Origin: Planctomycetota bacterium
GTDB taxonomy: Bacteria > Planctomycetota > Planctomycetia > Planctomycetales > Planctomycetaceae
Direction: 5' to 3'
Assembly (NCBI GenBank): GCA_016872645.1
Contig: VGZH01000007.1
Coordinates: 1 to 64,000 of the forward strand
Length of the DNA: 64,000 nucleotides
The notes below the pieces were generated by a model. That model ran no database searches. It saw only the letters and a program-made list of their open reading frames with translations, and was not told the origin of the DNA. Every line of letters starts with the position of its first letter. The first letter of the stretch is position 1. Below, piece by piece: positions 37,837 to 48,998 of this stretch. The position numbers and the translations under genes are program-made.

Positions 37837-37861
37837 CTGTCACGGAGCGACAGGGCTACTT
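37837..37861. repeat. Third copy of the gacagggctactt element
   Basis: ctgtcacggagcgacagggctactt; the 13-mer gacagggctactt also occurs at 34033-34045 and inverted at 33916-33928. Confidence 0.7.
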
Positions 37862-38008
37862 TGCCCAGCCCGCTTGAACGCCTGGAAAACGGTCTTTTGT
37901 GGATTTGGCCTCGCCGCTACATTCCGCCCCGCTTGGGGGAGCTAAGATGCGGAAATTGCCGGACGAACCCGGCTCAATCCGATCTTTATCGGCGGAAAGG
38001 AGTCTGCC

Positions 38009-39592
38009 ATGCCGTATGAAACCATGCGCTTTATCCATGCGGCGCGATTGTCGGTGGATCAACCGTTGGGCGATACCGGAGTCATCGCCCCGGACCTGCG
38101 CGGACTGACGCGCGACGCGACCACGCAAGCCTTTCGAAATCTCGTGGCGGCGTGCTTGGAGCGCGACGTCGATTTCTTGTTGCTCACCGGCGACACGCTG
38201 GAGCAATCCGATTACAGCATCAAGGCTCGTGTCGAGTTGCGACGCGGGTTTGAGCAACTCGACGATGCGGGCATCCAAGTCTTTCTTGTTCCCGGCAAGA
38301 GCGACCCGATCGCCGTCTGGGACGATTTTCCTGAACTCCCGGGCAACGTCACTGTTTTTCGTCCGGAAACAGATGATCCCGTCGCCGTGTTGCGAGACGG
38401 CTCGGTCATCGCTTCGATCCGGGCACTGAACTGGCGGCAACCGTGGTTTAACTGGGACGACGAAGAGCCACGCGCCGATCGCACGCAGCGCCGCAAAAAA
38501 GAAGCAGATGATGCGGAAAACTTGCTCGATAAGACCAAGCCGCAGACGAAGTCGCTGGGCGACGTTTCCGAACTCGACGACCAATCGCTGGACGGCCTCG
38601 ACGCGACCGACCTCGTAACTCCCGCGCGGCACGAAGCTCATCGTGAGATTCGCCGCGTGCAATCCCCTGCCGAATTGCGGCCGAATCATTTCGCCATCGC
38701 CATCGTGCGCGACGGTATCGATCAACCCGGCAACGATCCGCAGGCCGATTACCTGGCCGTCGTCGGCGGCTGTGAGCGAACGACCTCCAAGGGCGCGGAT
38801 TGGCTGATGCACTTTCCCGGCGGCACTCAAGGCCGCACGCCCGAAGAATCGGGTTTGCATGGCTGCTCACTGGTGGACCTCGACAGCGACGGCGTCATTC
38901 GCTGTCGATTCCTGCCGACTGCGCCGGTGCGCTGGGAGTCGTTTGAACTCGGCATCGATACCGACACGACTTTTCAGCAGTTGGTGAAGCGTGCACAAAC
39001 CGCTTGTCGAGAACTCTGCGGAGTCGAATCGAAGCCCGAACAAGGACGCCTCGTCGCCGAATACGGCGATGCCGCCGACGAGAAATCCGAAAAGGAATTT
39101 TCCCGTAGCCCGACCCCTTGTGGGTCGAAGGATTCTGTCGCCACGTCGAATCTCTCAGGCCACAAGGGCCTGGGCTACAGTGGAGCTCAAGCCTGCTTCC
39201 TGCGTTGGACGATCCGCGGCTATGGGCCGTTGTTTGAGGCCTTGTTCAAAGACGAAATGCAAACCGAGTTGATCGAGTGGCTCGATGACGATGTGCATTG
39301 GCCACTGGAAGTCGCGCGTCTGCACCGCATCCGCCTGATCGCCGCCGAACCACCCGTCACTCGCGCGGATGCGGACGATGAACAACTTGACGTTGCGACT
39401 GAATTCTTCTGGCGACTCGATCAGGCTCAACCGCTCGGCAACTCGGCGTGGAACGATCTCGGCGGAGATTCGTCGATCGAGCGCGAACACTTCGCGCGCA
39501 TTCAGGCGGCGAACGCCGCAGGAGACGCGGCAGTCGTCCTTGGCCTTGCTCGTTGCCGTGGTTGGAAATGGTTCCGAGCGGCAAGTACGTAA
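38009..39592 (+). CDS. YhaO/SbcD-like protein with degenerate metallophosphoesterase domain
   Basis: MRFIHAARLSVDQPL...VDFLLLTGDTLEQS...GIQVFLVPGKSD...ADYLAVVGGCERT...FPGGTQGRTPEESGLHGCSLVDLD aligns by eye to the YhaO/SbcD pattern but lacks the catalytic residues. Immediately upstream of the YhaN-like ATPase. Confidence 0.8.
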   Translation: MPYETMRFIHAARLSVDQPLGDTGVIAPDLRGLTRDATTQAFRNLVAACLERDVDFLLLTGDTLEQSDYSIKARVELRRGFEQLDDAGIQVFLVPGKSDPIAVWDDFPELPGNVTVFRPETDDPVAVLRDGSVIASIRALNWRQPWFNWDDEEPRADRTQRRKKEADDAENLLDKTKPQTKSLGDVSELDDQSLDGLDATDLVTPARHEAHREIRRVQSPAELRPNHFAIAIVRDGIDQPGNDPQADYLAVVGGCERTTSKGADWLMHFPGGTQGRTPEESGLHGCSLVDLDSDGVIRCRFLPTAPVRWESFELGIDTDTTFQQLVKRAQTACRELCGVESKPEQGRLVAEYGDAADEKSEKEFSRSPTPCGSKDSVATSNLSGHKGLGYSGAQACFLRWTIRGYGPLFEALFKDEMQTELIEWLDDDVHWPLEVARLHRIRLIAAEPPVTRADADDEQLDVATEFFWRLDQAQPLGNSAWNDLGGDSSIEREHFARIQAANAAGDAAVVLGLARCRGWKWFRAAST

Positions 39593-39655
39593 CTGATAGT
39601 TGGCCCACCCTACGAATGTCAGACAGAACACGAGTCGCACAAGGATGAGCACTCG

Positions 39656-42600
39656 ATGAAGATCACTGAAATCGAGATCGAACAATTTGGTCCGTGGAAC
39701 CAGCTCTCCCTGCCGATCGCCGGCGAAGGGTTGACGGTCGTCTCCGGCGCGAACGAGTCGGGCAAATCGGCGCTGCGGCGTTTCATTCGTGGCGTGCTTT
39801 TCGGCTTTCAGGCTGAGGACTCGCGGCGGCGGCCGAATGTCGGCGCATTACAAATCCGGCATCGCGGTCGGCTGTTTGAGATTCGCCGAGCCGCTCATGA
39901 CGGCGGCGGCGGTTTGGTCACATCCCGCTGGCTCACCCCCGCGAACGCCCCGCGGTCGCACGGCAACAGCCTGATCGAGCACTGCGATTTCGAAATCGAA
40001 GATGAGGCCGAAGAGGAAACGCTGTTCGAACCCGACGCGGCGACGTTGCCGTTGACCGACGCGCTGTCCGATGTTGTCGGCGGCCTCTCCGAAAAGCTAT
40101 TCGATCAAATTTTCTCGCTGGGGCTGAGTCAGCTCCACGAACTGTCGCATCTTGCGGATGACGATGTCGCAAAGGCGATTCACGGCGAAACGCTCGGACC
40201 GTTCGCACAAACGCTGCTCGCCGCGCGCGACGAGATGTCGCACAACTCCGATCAGCTGTGGGACGAGGCTCGGCAGAACGCACTGCCGTCGCTGCTGGCT
40301 CGGTACGAACAACTCAGCGAGCACGTTGAGGCTCAAGAGCAACGACTGAATCGCTACCGCGATGTGATCCGCCTGCGACGGCATCACGAACGACGGCTGG
40401 TCGAATTGCAATCGCGACGCTCGCAGTTTCAAGAATCGCTGCACGCCTACACGCACATCGAACGAGTGTGGACTCCGTGGCAACGACTGCGCAACTTACA
40501 GGCCGAGCTGTTGCGGTTCCCTCGCATCGACGACTTCCCGGAAGGGGGTATCGCCCGTTTCGATCACATCGAACAGGAATTGCAGACGGCTCTGAAATGT
40601 CGCGAGGCATTGATCGGCGAGGCGAAGCAGTTCCATCGGGATGCCAAGAGGATTACCGTCGCCCGCGAATTGCGCCGTTCTTCGGCATCGATGCGGGCGC
40701 TGCTCGATCAGCGCGAGCACATCGGCCGTGTCGAAGAACGTGCGCGAGCCTCGTATGCGACTGTCGAACAGCAGAAGGAAAAATTCGATGCGGCGGTGAC
40801 GTCGCTGGGTGAAGGCTGGACGACGGCGAAGCTTGAAGCCTTAGACACGTCCGTTGCGGCTCATTACCGGCTCGTCGAGAAAGCTCGGCAGTTCCGCAGA
40901 GCGGTTGCGAAACGGAACAAGTGGAAGCAGCGACTGACTCGGCTGTCGCAGCAATGCCAGCAGCAGTCGTCCGAACTGGAAGCAGCGTCAAAGAAGTTGC
41001 GCGGCATCAGCCTCGAAGACGCACTGCGGCGAGCGAGACAACAGCGAGCGGGGGCGAACCCATCGATCCCCGTGGCTCGCGCCGTCTCGACGATCAGCAC
41101 GAGTGACCCGGAGATCGAGCACCTGCATGCGCGGATCGTCGAACTCGAACAGCGGCGTGTCAGCATCTCGCGGCAGATTGAGCGGCTCGAACCACGACTG
41201 ATTCTGCCGAAGTGGGTGCTGGGAGTGCTCGGCTTCTTCGCGGTCGGAGGCGTCGTGCTGGCGTTACTTGGCCTGGTGACCGGGTTTTCCACAAACGCGC
41301 TGGCCGGGGCGGCGTACGCGCTGCTCGGCACCGTTTGCGGCGGGCTGGCATTGTCGCTGAAGCTGCACTTCGAACAACAAGTCCGCGACAGCCTCAACGC
41401 GATGAATGACGAACTGCGTGAAAACGAAGCCCGCCTGCGAGAAGCTCGCGAGTCGTGGCAGGCTCTCACGGGGATGTTGAGTCAAACCGCCCCGATGCGT
41501 GAGGGAGGGCGAACGGACGAGGATCCCTCGCTGGCGCTGCGGGTGAGTGTGGACCAAACCACATCTGGGTCAGGCGAGCAGCCCGTCGGCTTAATTGCGG
41601 GCGGGCTGCTTTCCAACGCCGCGAGTCGCGACGAGGAATTCACCGTCGAGGAACTCGAATGGCTCATCGAGTCGAAACGCGAGTTGGCTCGCAATCAACA
41701 AAAGCGAACTCCGTGGCGAACGCGGTTCGATGCGGTGGCTCAAGAGTTGTCCGCCGCGCGACAATCGTGGTGCGACGCGCTCAAACAACTCGGTCTGCCG
41801 GAGAGTGTCCGCGTCGCCGAGACCTTCGATCTGTGGCAACGACTCGCTGCGGCGAACGAGTTGTTCAAAGCGTTCCAATCGGCTGAGGCGGAATTCAAGC
41901 GGCATCTCGAAGGAGTGCAGACGACTCGCAGTCGCATCGTCGAACTGCTGCATCGCCTGAACCGCCGCGATCTCGAACAGCGAACGACCGCTGACGTCTT
42001 CCAGATTTGGGACGAAGAGCTCGCGAAACTTACCGCGATATTGCAAGATCGATTGCGACTCCGCCGCGAAGAACGTCGCCGCCGAGCGGAAGCGTCTGAG
42101 TACTCCGAGAAAATCGATGACTTGCGTTTGCAGCGTTCGGCGCTTTTGCGACAAGGCTGCGCGACCGATCGAGACGACTATACGCGTCGAGCGATCATCG
42201 TCGAGCGACACGAACAACTGCACGATCAGATCGACGCGACCAAGGCGGAACTGGAAGCCGCCGGCCGAGCGAATCCCGAATTGACGATTGTCGAGGATGA
42301 CCTCATTCGATTTGACGTCAGTTCGCACGCCACGACGCTGACGAACCTGCGCCGCGAATCGGGCGATACCGACGCCGAGATCGAACGACTCCACGAAGAA
42401 CTCGGCAAGGCACGTCACGAGATTGAGGAGATGGAAGCGGATGACGCACCTTCCGACGTGCGGCTGGATCGGGAGATCATCCGCTCACAAATCAAAACTC
42501 TCGCCGAAGAATGGCTGGCCGATGGCTGGACGGCGCAAGCCATCGACGGCATCTGCGCCCAGTACGAACGAGTCTGTCAGCCGGGAATTCTCGCCGCCGC

Positions 42601-43006
42601 GTCGCGTCACTTTGCTCGGCTCACCTCAGGCAAGTATCGCAAGCTGTGGACACCGCTCCGTCATCGCTCACTGCGCGTCGATGATGCAAACAGCACGACA
42701 TGGCAATTGGAACAACTCAGCGGCAGTACTCGTGAGTTGCTGCTGCTGGCAATCCGACTGGCCCTCGTCGAGGACTACAGCCGCCGCGGCATCAACCTGC
42801 CCCTGCTGTTGGATGATGTGCTGCTGACGCTCGATCCGTCGCGAGCCGCCATCGCCGCGAATGAGCTCGTGGCCTTCGCTCAACGCGGTCATCAAGTCCT
42901 GTTTTTCACCTGCCACCCGCACCTGACGAGCTTGTTCACGAACGCAGGATGCCCGAATCTACGGCTCAGCCAATTCGCCGCAACGACCGAGCGACTGGCG
43001 GGGTAG
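39656..43006 (+). CDS. YhaN/SbcC-like AAA ATPase, coiled coil with central membrane segment
   Basis: MKITEIEIEQFGPWNQLSLPI; Walker A SGANESGKSALRRFI; long coiled coils; hydrophobic segment LPKWVLGVLGFFAVGGVVLALLGLVTGF...ALAGAAYALLGTVCGGLAL; signature LSGSTRELLLLAIRLAL; Walker B LPLLLDDVLLTLD. Confidence 0.88.
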   Translation: MKITEIEIEQFGPWNQLSLPIAGEGLTVVSGANESGKSALRRFIRGVLFGFQAEDSRRRPNVGALQIRHRGRLFEIRRAAHDGGGGLVTSRWLTPANAPRSHGNSLIEHCDFEIEDEAEEETLFEPDAATLPLTDALSDVVGGLSEKLFDQIFSLGLSQLHELSHLADDDVAKAIHGETLGPFAQTLLAARDEMSHNSDQLWDEARQNALPSLLARYEQLSEHVEAQEQRLNRYRDVIRLRRHHERRLVELQSRRSQFQESLHAYTHIERVWTPWQRLRNLQAELLRFPRIDDFPEGGIARFDHIEQELQTALKCREALIGEAKQFHRDAKRITVARELRRSSASMRALLDQREHIGRVEERARASYATVEQQKEKFDAAVTSLGEGWTTAKLEALDTSVAAHYRLVEKARQFRRAVAKRNKWKQRLTRLSQQCQQQSSELEAASKKLRGISLEDALRRARQQRAGANPSIPVARAVSTISTSDPEIEHLHARIVELEQRRVSISRQIERLEPRLILPKWVLGVLGFFAVGGVVLALLGLVTGFSTNALAGAAYALLGTVCGGLALSLKLHFEQQVRDSLNAMNDELRENEARLREARESWQALTGMLSQTAPMREGGRTDEDPSLALRVSVDQTTSGSGEQPVGLIAGGLLSNAASRDEEFTVEELEWLIESKRELARNQQKRTPWRTRFDAVAQELSAARQSWCDALKQLGLPESVRVAETFDLWQRLAAANELFKAFQSAEAEFKRHLEGVQTTRSRIVELLHRLNRRDLEQRTTADVFQIWDEELAKLTAILQDRLRLRREERRRRAEASEYSEKIDDLRLQRSALLRQGCATDRDDYTRRAIIVERHEQLHDQIDATKAELEAAGRANPELTIVEDDLIRFDVSSHATTLTNLRRESGDTDAEIERLHEELGKARHEIEEMEADDAPSDVRLDREIIRSQIKTLAEEWLADGWTAQAIDGICAQYERVCQPGILAAASRHFARLTSGKYRKLWTPLRHRSLRVDDANSTTWQLEQLSGSTRELLLLAIRLALVEDYSRRGINLPLLLDDVLLTLDPSRAAIAANELVAFAQRGHQVLFFTCHPHLTSLFTNAGCPNLRLSQFAATTERLAG

Positions 43007-43098
43007 GTCAGGCTTTTCAGCCTGGCCCGAATCGGCAAGTCCACGTCAATGGTTGTCTGGGTCGGCCTGGAGATGCTGACAAACTTTGGAGGCCACTC

Positions 43099-44034
43099 AT
43101 GCTTTCCACTCGACGCGAGTTTCTGCAAACCGGTGTTGTCGCTGCTGCGGCCAGTACGATGCTCGAGATGCTTTCGGCGGATGACCGACTGCCGATCGTC
43201 GATTGTCACACGCACTTCTACGATCCGACTCGGCCCGAAGGCATTCCTTGGCCGGGTAAGGGGGATGCCGTGCTGTATCGCACCATCCTGCCGAAACAAT
43301 TTTTGGAGCAAGCGGCTCCCGTTGGAGTCACAAAGACGATCGTGGTCGAGGCCAGTCCTCGCGTGGAGGACAACGCCTGGCTGCTCGATCTGGCGGCGAA
43401 GAATCCGTCAATTATTGGCGTGGTCGGTAATTTGACTCCGGGCAGGCCGGAGTTCGCAGGACACTTGAAACGCTTCGCGGCGAACAAACTCTACCGAGGC
43501 ATCCGGGTGAACCACGGCGCGGTGAAGACGGGACTCGATCAGCCAGAATTTCTCGCGGACATCAAAAGACTTGCGGAACTCGGATTGGAATTGGACGTCA
43601 ACGGCGGACCTGACATGCCGGCCGACGTCGCGCGGCTGGCGGAAAAGCTGCCGGACCTGCGCATCGTCATCAATCATCTTGCCAACGCGGATGTGGACGG
43701 CACTGAGCCACCGGGAGCGTGGCAAGACGGAATGCGAGCCGCTGCGAAACATCCGGGTGTCTTCTGCAAGGTGTCGGCGCTCGTCGAGCACGCCAAACCG
43801 AAGTCGGGCGAGAAGAAAGTTCCCGAAGAGGTTGATTTTTATCGGCCGATCCTCGACGCAATTTGGAGCATCTTCGGCGACGACCGCTTGATCTACGGCA
43901 GCAACTGGCCGGTCAGCGATCGGTCCGCGTCTTACAAAGTGCTCTTCTCGATCGTGAACCAGTATGTCATCGCACGCGGCAAGACAACCGCCGAAAAATT
44001 CTTTTGGAAGAACGCACACGCAGCGTATCTGTAG
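43099..44034 (+). CDS. Amidohydrolase-2 family (TIM-barrel) hydrolase with Tat-like signal
   Basis: STRREFLQTGVVAAAAS leader; IVDCHTHFYDP; RIVINHLANAD; LIYGSNWPVSD. Confidence 0.88.
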   Translation: MLSTRREFLQTGVVAAAASTMLEMLSADDRLPIVDCHTHFYDPTRPEGIPWPGKGDAVLYRTILPKQFLEQAAPVGVTKTIVVEASPRVEDNAWLLDLAAKNPSIIGVVGNLTPGRPEFAGHLKRFAANKLYRGIRVNHGAVKTGLDQPEFLADIKRLAELGLELDVNGGPDMPADVARLAEKLPDLRIVINHLANADVDGTEPPGAWQDGMRAAAKHPGVFCKVSALVEHAKPKSGEKKVPEEVDFYRPILDAIWSIFGDDRLIYGSNWPVSDRSASYKVLFSIVNQYVIARGKTTAEKFFWKNAHAAYL

Positions 44035-44096
44035 CCACGCTCGCGAGAGCATGGGCCGAATCATCGTCGAACCCACGCTCCGGCGAGCGTAGCCAC
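44031..44096. repeat. Inverted repeat at the 3' end of the amidohydrolase gene
   Basis: gtagccacgctcgcgagagcatggg (44031-44055) versus cccacgctccggcgagcgtagccac (44072-44096), 20/25 complementary. Confidence 0.7.
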
Positions 44097-44101
44097 GAAA
44101 A

Positions 44102-44135
44102 AGGCGAGTCCGGGTCAGGTGACTCGGACTCGCCT
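44102..44135. terminator. Stem-loop between the convergent amidohydrolase and glutamine synthetase genes
   Basis: aggcgagtcc (44102-44111) and ggactcgcct (44126-44135) are perfect reverse complements with a 14-nt loop. Confidence 0.6.
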
Positions 44136-44161
44136 GTTCGATTCAGAACTTGTTCAGCGAA

Positions 44162-46339
<2,178 letters not shown>

Positions 46340-46772
46340 TGAGCGCAACTCCTGGGACAAAACCTGGCTCGAAAAACAACAATGACTTAACGACGTCCCA
46401 CGAGAAGAGTGCCCTCGAGCAACACACCCTCCCCGGAATCTCCCCTGCCGGAGCACGCTTTGTGCCGGCCCCGCGATGCTCGGCCGCAACCCACTGCGCC
46501 GCATCGCTATTTCGGAAGTCGGCCGAACTCCTGCTGACGCGGATTGCTCCGAGCCTCAGCAACCTTGCCGCCGGCTCAGGCACTCCGCCCGACTTCGCAT
46601 TCGCTCTTCGCGGCGGCCGCCAAGCTCAGCGATCACCGTGAAGGGGCGGCATCCTAATAGTGCTTTCGTCCGCCTTCAACGCAGCAACGCGACAATACGA
46701 CGACGGCCTCGGCGGGGTTCATTTCCACGGTTTCGCCGGTACAGTCAGCGTTCTCAAAGTCAGGATCGCAGT

Positions 46773-47564
46773 ATGAGCTATTTCCGCATTTCCGCCGCTG
46801 AAATCGACAAATTCAAGGAGGACGGGTTCTTTATCGTCCCGAACCTGCTCGACAGCGACGAGGTCTCGCTGCTCAGCCAGATCGCTCGCGCCGATCGCGA
46901 ACTGGCGTTGAAAAAGGCCACCCGCGCAGACGGCGAAGGAGGGGCGATCGACCTGGTTGTCGAGAACGAACTTCCAGACGATTCGATCTACAGCGCGATC
47001 GTCCGCAGCGAGCGAATCGTCAACGCGATGGAGGCTCTGTTGCTCGACGAGGTCTACCACTACCACCACAAGATGATCTTGAAGGAACCGCGTGTCGGTG
47101 GCGCGTGGGCTTGGCATCAGGATTACGGCTACTGGTACAACAACGGCTGTCTGTTCCCGCACTTGGCGAGCTGCATGATCGCGCTCGACAAGGCGACGCG
47201 CGAGAACGGCTGCCTGCAAGTGCTCCGCGGATCACAGCATCTCGGCCGGATCGATCACGGCAAGACCGGCGATCAAACCGGAGCCGATCTCGAGCGAGTC
47301 GCTGCCGCGTTGGAGCGATTCGAGTTGGCACACTGCGAACTTGACCCCGGTTCCGCGATTTTTTTCGACTGCAACTTGCTGCACCGCTCCGATCAAAACA
47401 AGAGCGACCATCCTCGCTGGGCGTTCATCTGCTGCTACAACTCCAAGCACAATGACCCGTACAAGGACTCCCGGCATCCACGATACTCGCCACTTGAACG
47501 TTGGGACGACACGTGCGTTGTCGATGTCGGCCGCCGACAATTGGCAGCACTCTCTGCGAACTAA
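46773..47564 (+). CDS. Phytanoyl-CoA dioxygenase (PhyH) family protein
   Basis: FKEDGFFIVPNLLDSDEV, AWHQDYGYWYNNG, GSAIFFDCNLLHRSDQN; Fe(II)/2OG-dependent HxD...H arrangement. Confidence 0.88.
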   Translation: MSYFRISAAEIDKFKEDGFFIVPNLLDSDEVSLLSQIARADRELALKKATRADGEGGAIDLVVENELPDDSIYSAIVRSERIVNAMEALLLDEVYHYHHKMILKEPRVGGAWAWHQDYGYWYNNGCLFPHLASCMIALDKATRENGCLQVLRGSQHLGRIDHGKTGDQTGADLERVAAALERFELAHCELDPGSAIFFDCNLLHRSDQNKSDHPRWAFICCYNSKHNDPYKDSRHPRYSPLERWDDTCVVDVGRRQLAALSAN

Positions 47565-47565
47565 T

Positions 47566-47647
47566 CCGAAGCGCCCGCAAGGGCGGACGCTTCACTGATT
47601 TCCCGGGTTCAGGTCATTTGGAACGACCGCCCTCGCGGGCACTTCGG
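47566..47647. repeat. Inverted repeat between PhyH-family and SGNH genes
   Basis: ccgaagcgcccgcaagggcgg (47566-47586) versus ccgccctcgcgggcacttcgg (47627-47647), 19/21 complementary. Confidence 0.8.
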
Positions 47648-47671
47648 GTTTGTCTAGAAAGGACCATTTTC

Positions 47672-48838
47672 ATGTCTCGCCAAATTCTGCGAACTCTGCT
47701 GGGCTTCTTGATCCTGACTTCTACCGCTTTCGCATTACGGGCCGCCGACCCCGTCGCCAGCGAGAAGGGGAAACTCAGCGACGACAAGTCGACGCGCTGG
47801 TTTGATCTGCGAGTACTCAAAGTCGAAGGCCAAGCGTGGACGGAAACGAAGGCTCCATTCGACCGCTTCCCAGCCAAGGCGGAGAAAACCGTCCGCGCGG
47901 GGGTGTGGGGACTGAGCCAGCATTCGACCGGTCTGTGTGCTCGGTTCGAGACGAATGCCGCGTCGATCAAAGCCAAGTGGACATTGACTTCGGCGAAGCT
48001 GGAGATGCCACACATGCCGGCCACGGGAGTCAGCGGACTCGATTTGTACGTCCGCTCGGAAGACGGTTTCTGGCGCTGGCTGGCGAACGGCCGGCCCTCG
48101 GCTCAGACGAACGAGACGACGTTGGTCTCCACTCTTCCGCCGTTGCGAAAGCCGTCGGAGACACGCGAGTTCTTGCTGTACCTGCCGCTCTACAACGGAG
48201 TCAGTTCGGTCGAGATCGGCTTGCCCACCGACGCAAAGCTGTTGAAAGCCGAGCCGTACAAAAACGAGGACGGCTCTCTGCGCAAACCGATCGTGTTTTA
48301 CGGCACGTCGATCACGCAAGGGGGCTGTGCGTCTCGGCCAGGGATGGTCCACACGGCAATTCTTCAACGGCGGCTGGATCATCCGGTCGTGAATCTTGGC
48401 TTCAGCGGCAACGGCAAGATGGAGATGGAAGTGGTCGAATTGATGGCCGAGATCGACGCCTCGTGCTACGTCATTGATTGCCTGCCGAACCTTGAACCTA
48501 AAGAGGTCGCTGAGCGAACCGAACCGTTGGTGCTCGCGCTCCGCAAGGCTCGGCCCAAGACGCCGATCCTGCTTGTCGAAGATCGTAGCTACAGCGACTC
48601 GTTCCTCGTCACGTCGAAGCGCGAGCGAAACGAATACAGTCGCCACGCACTGCATTCAGCACATGCTCGCCTGCGTGGCGACGGAATCGAGGGACTGTTC
48701 TATCTCGATGGCGATTTCCTGCTGGGCCCGGACAACGAGGGGACGGTCGATAGTTCGCATCCCACCGATCTCGGCTTCTTCCGCCAAGCGGATGCCTTTG
48801 AGCAAGTCTTGCGACCGATCCTGTTCGGGGAGAAATGA
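47672..48838 (+). CDS. Secreted SGNH/GDSL-type hydrolase
   Basis: Signal peptide; PIVFYGTSITQGGCASRPGMVHTAILQRRLDHPVVNLGFSGNG (GxS and GxxxN blocks); IDCLPNL; HPTDLGF (DxxH-like). Confidence 0.85.
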   Translation: MSRQILRTLLGFLILTSTAFALRAADPVASEKGKLSDDKSTRWFDLRVLKVEGQAWTETKAPFDRFPAKAEKTVRAGVWGLSQHSTGLCARFETNAASIKAKWTLTSAKLEMPHMPATGVSGLDLYVRSEDGFWRWLANGRPSAQTNETTLVSTLPPLRKPSETREFLLYLPLYNGVSSVEIGLPTDAKLLKAEPYKNEDGSLRKPIVFYGTSITQGGCASRPGMVHTAILQRRLDHPVVNLGFSGNGKMEMEVVELMAEIDASCYVIDCLPNLEPKEVAERTEPLVLALRKARPKTPILLVEDRSYSDSFLVTSKRERNEYSRHALHSAHARLRGDGIEGLFYLDGDFLLGPDNEGTVDSSHPTDLGFFRQADAFEQVLRPILFGEK

Positions 48839-48998
48839 CGAATTCCAAATGTAGAATGACAAATCTTCTTTTCGTCATACGTCATTCGTTGTTCACGTCA
48901 CGCACCGCCTTGACGGTCGAAAGAGGGCACTCGTATCATCGTTTGCCTTTGACCAAAATCTGCGGAAAGTCCTTGGAATATCTCGCTGAAAGTTCGAC

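Noticed and set aside
38009-39592. Calling this gene a functional SbcD exonuclease
   Set aside because: The catalytic D, H, N and GHxH residues expected in the family are absent, so nuclease activity is not supported.
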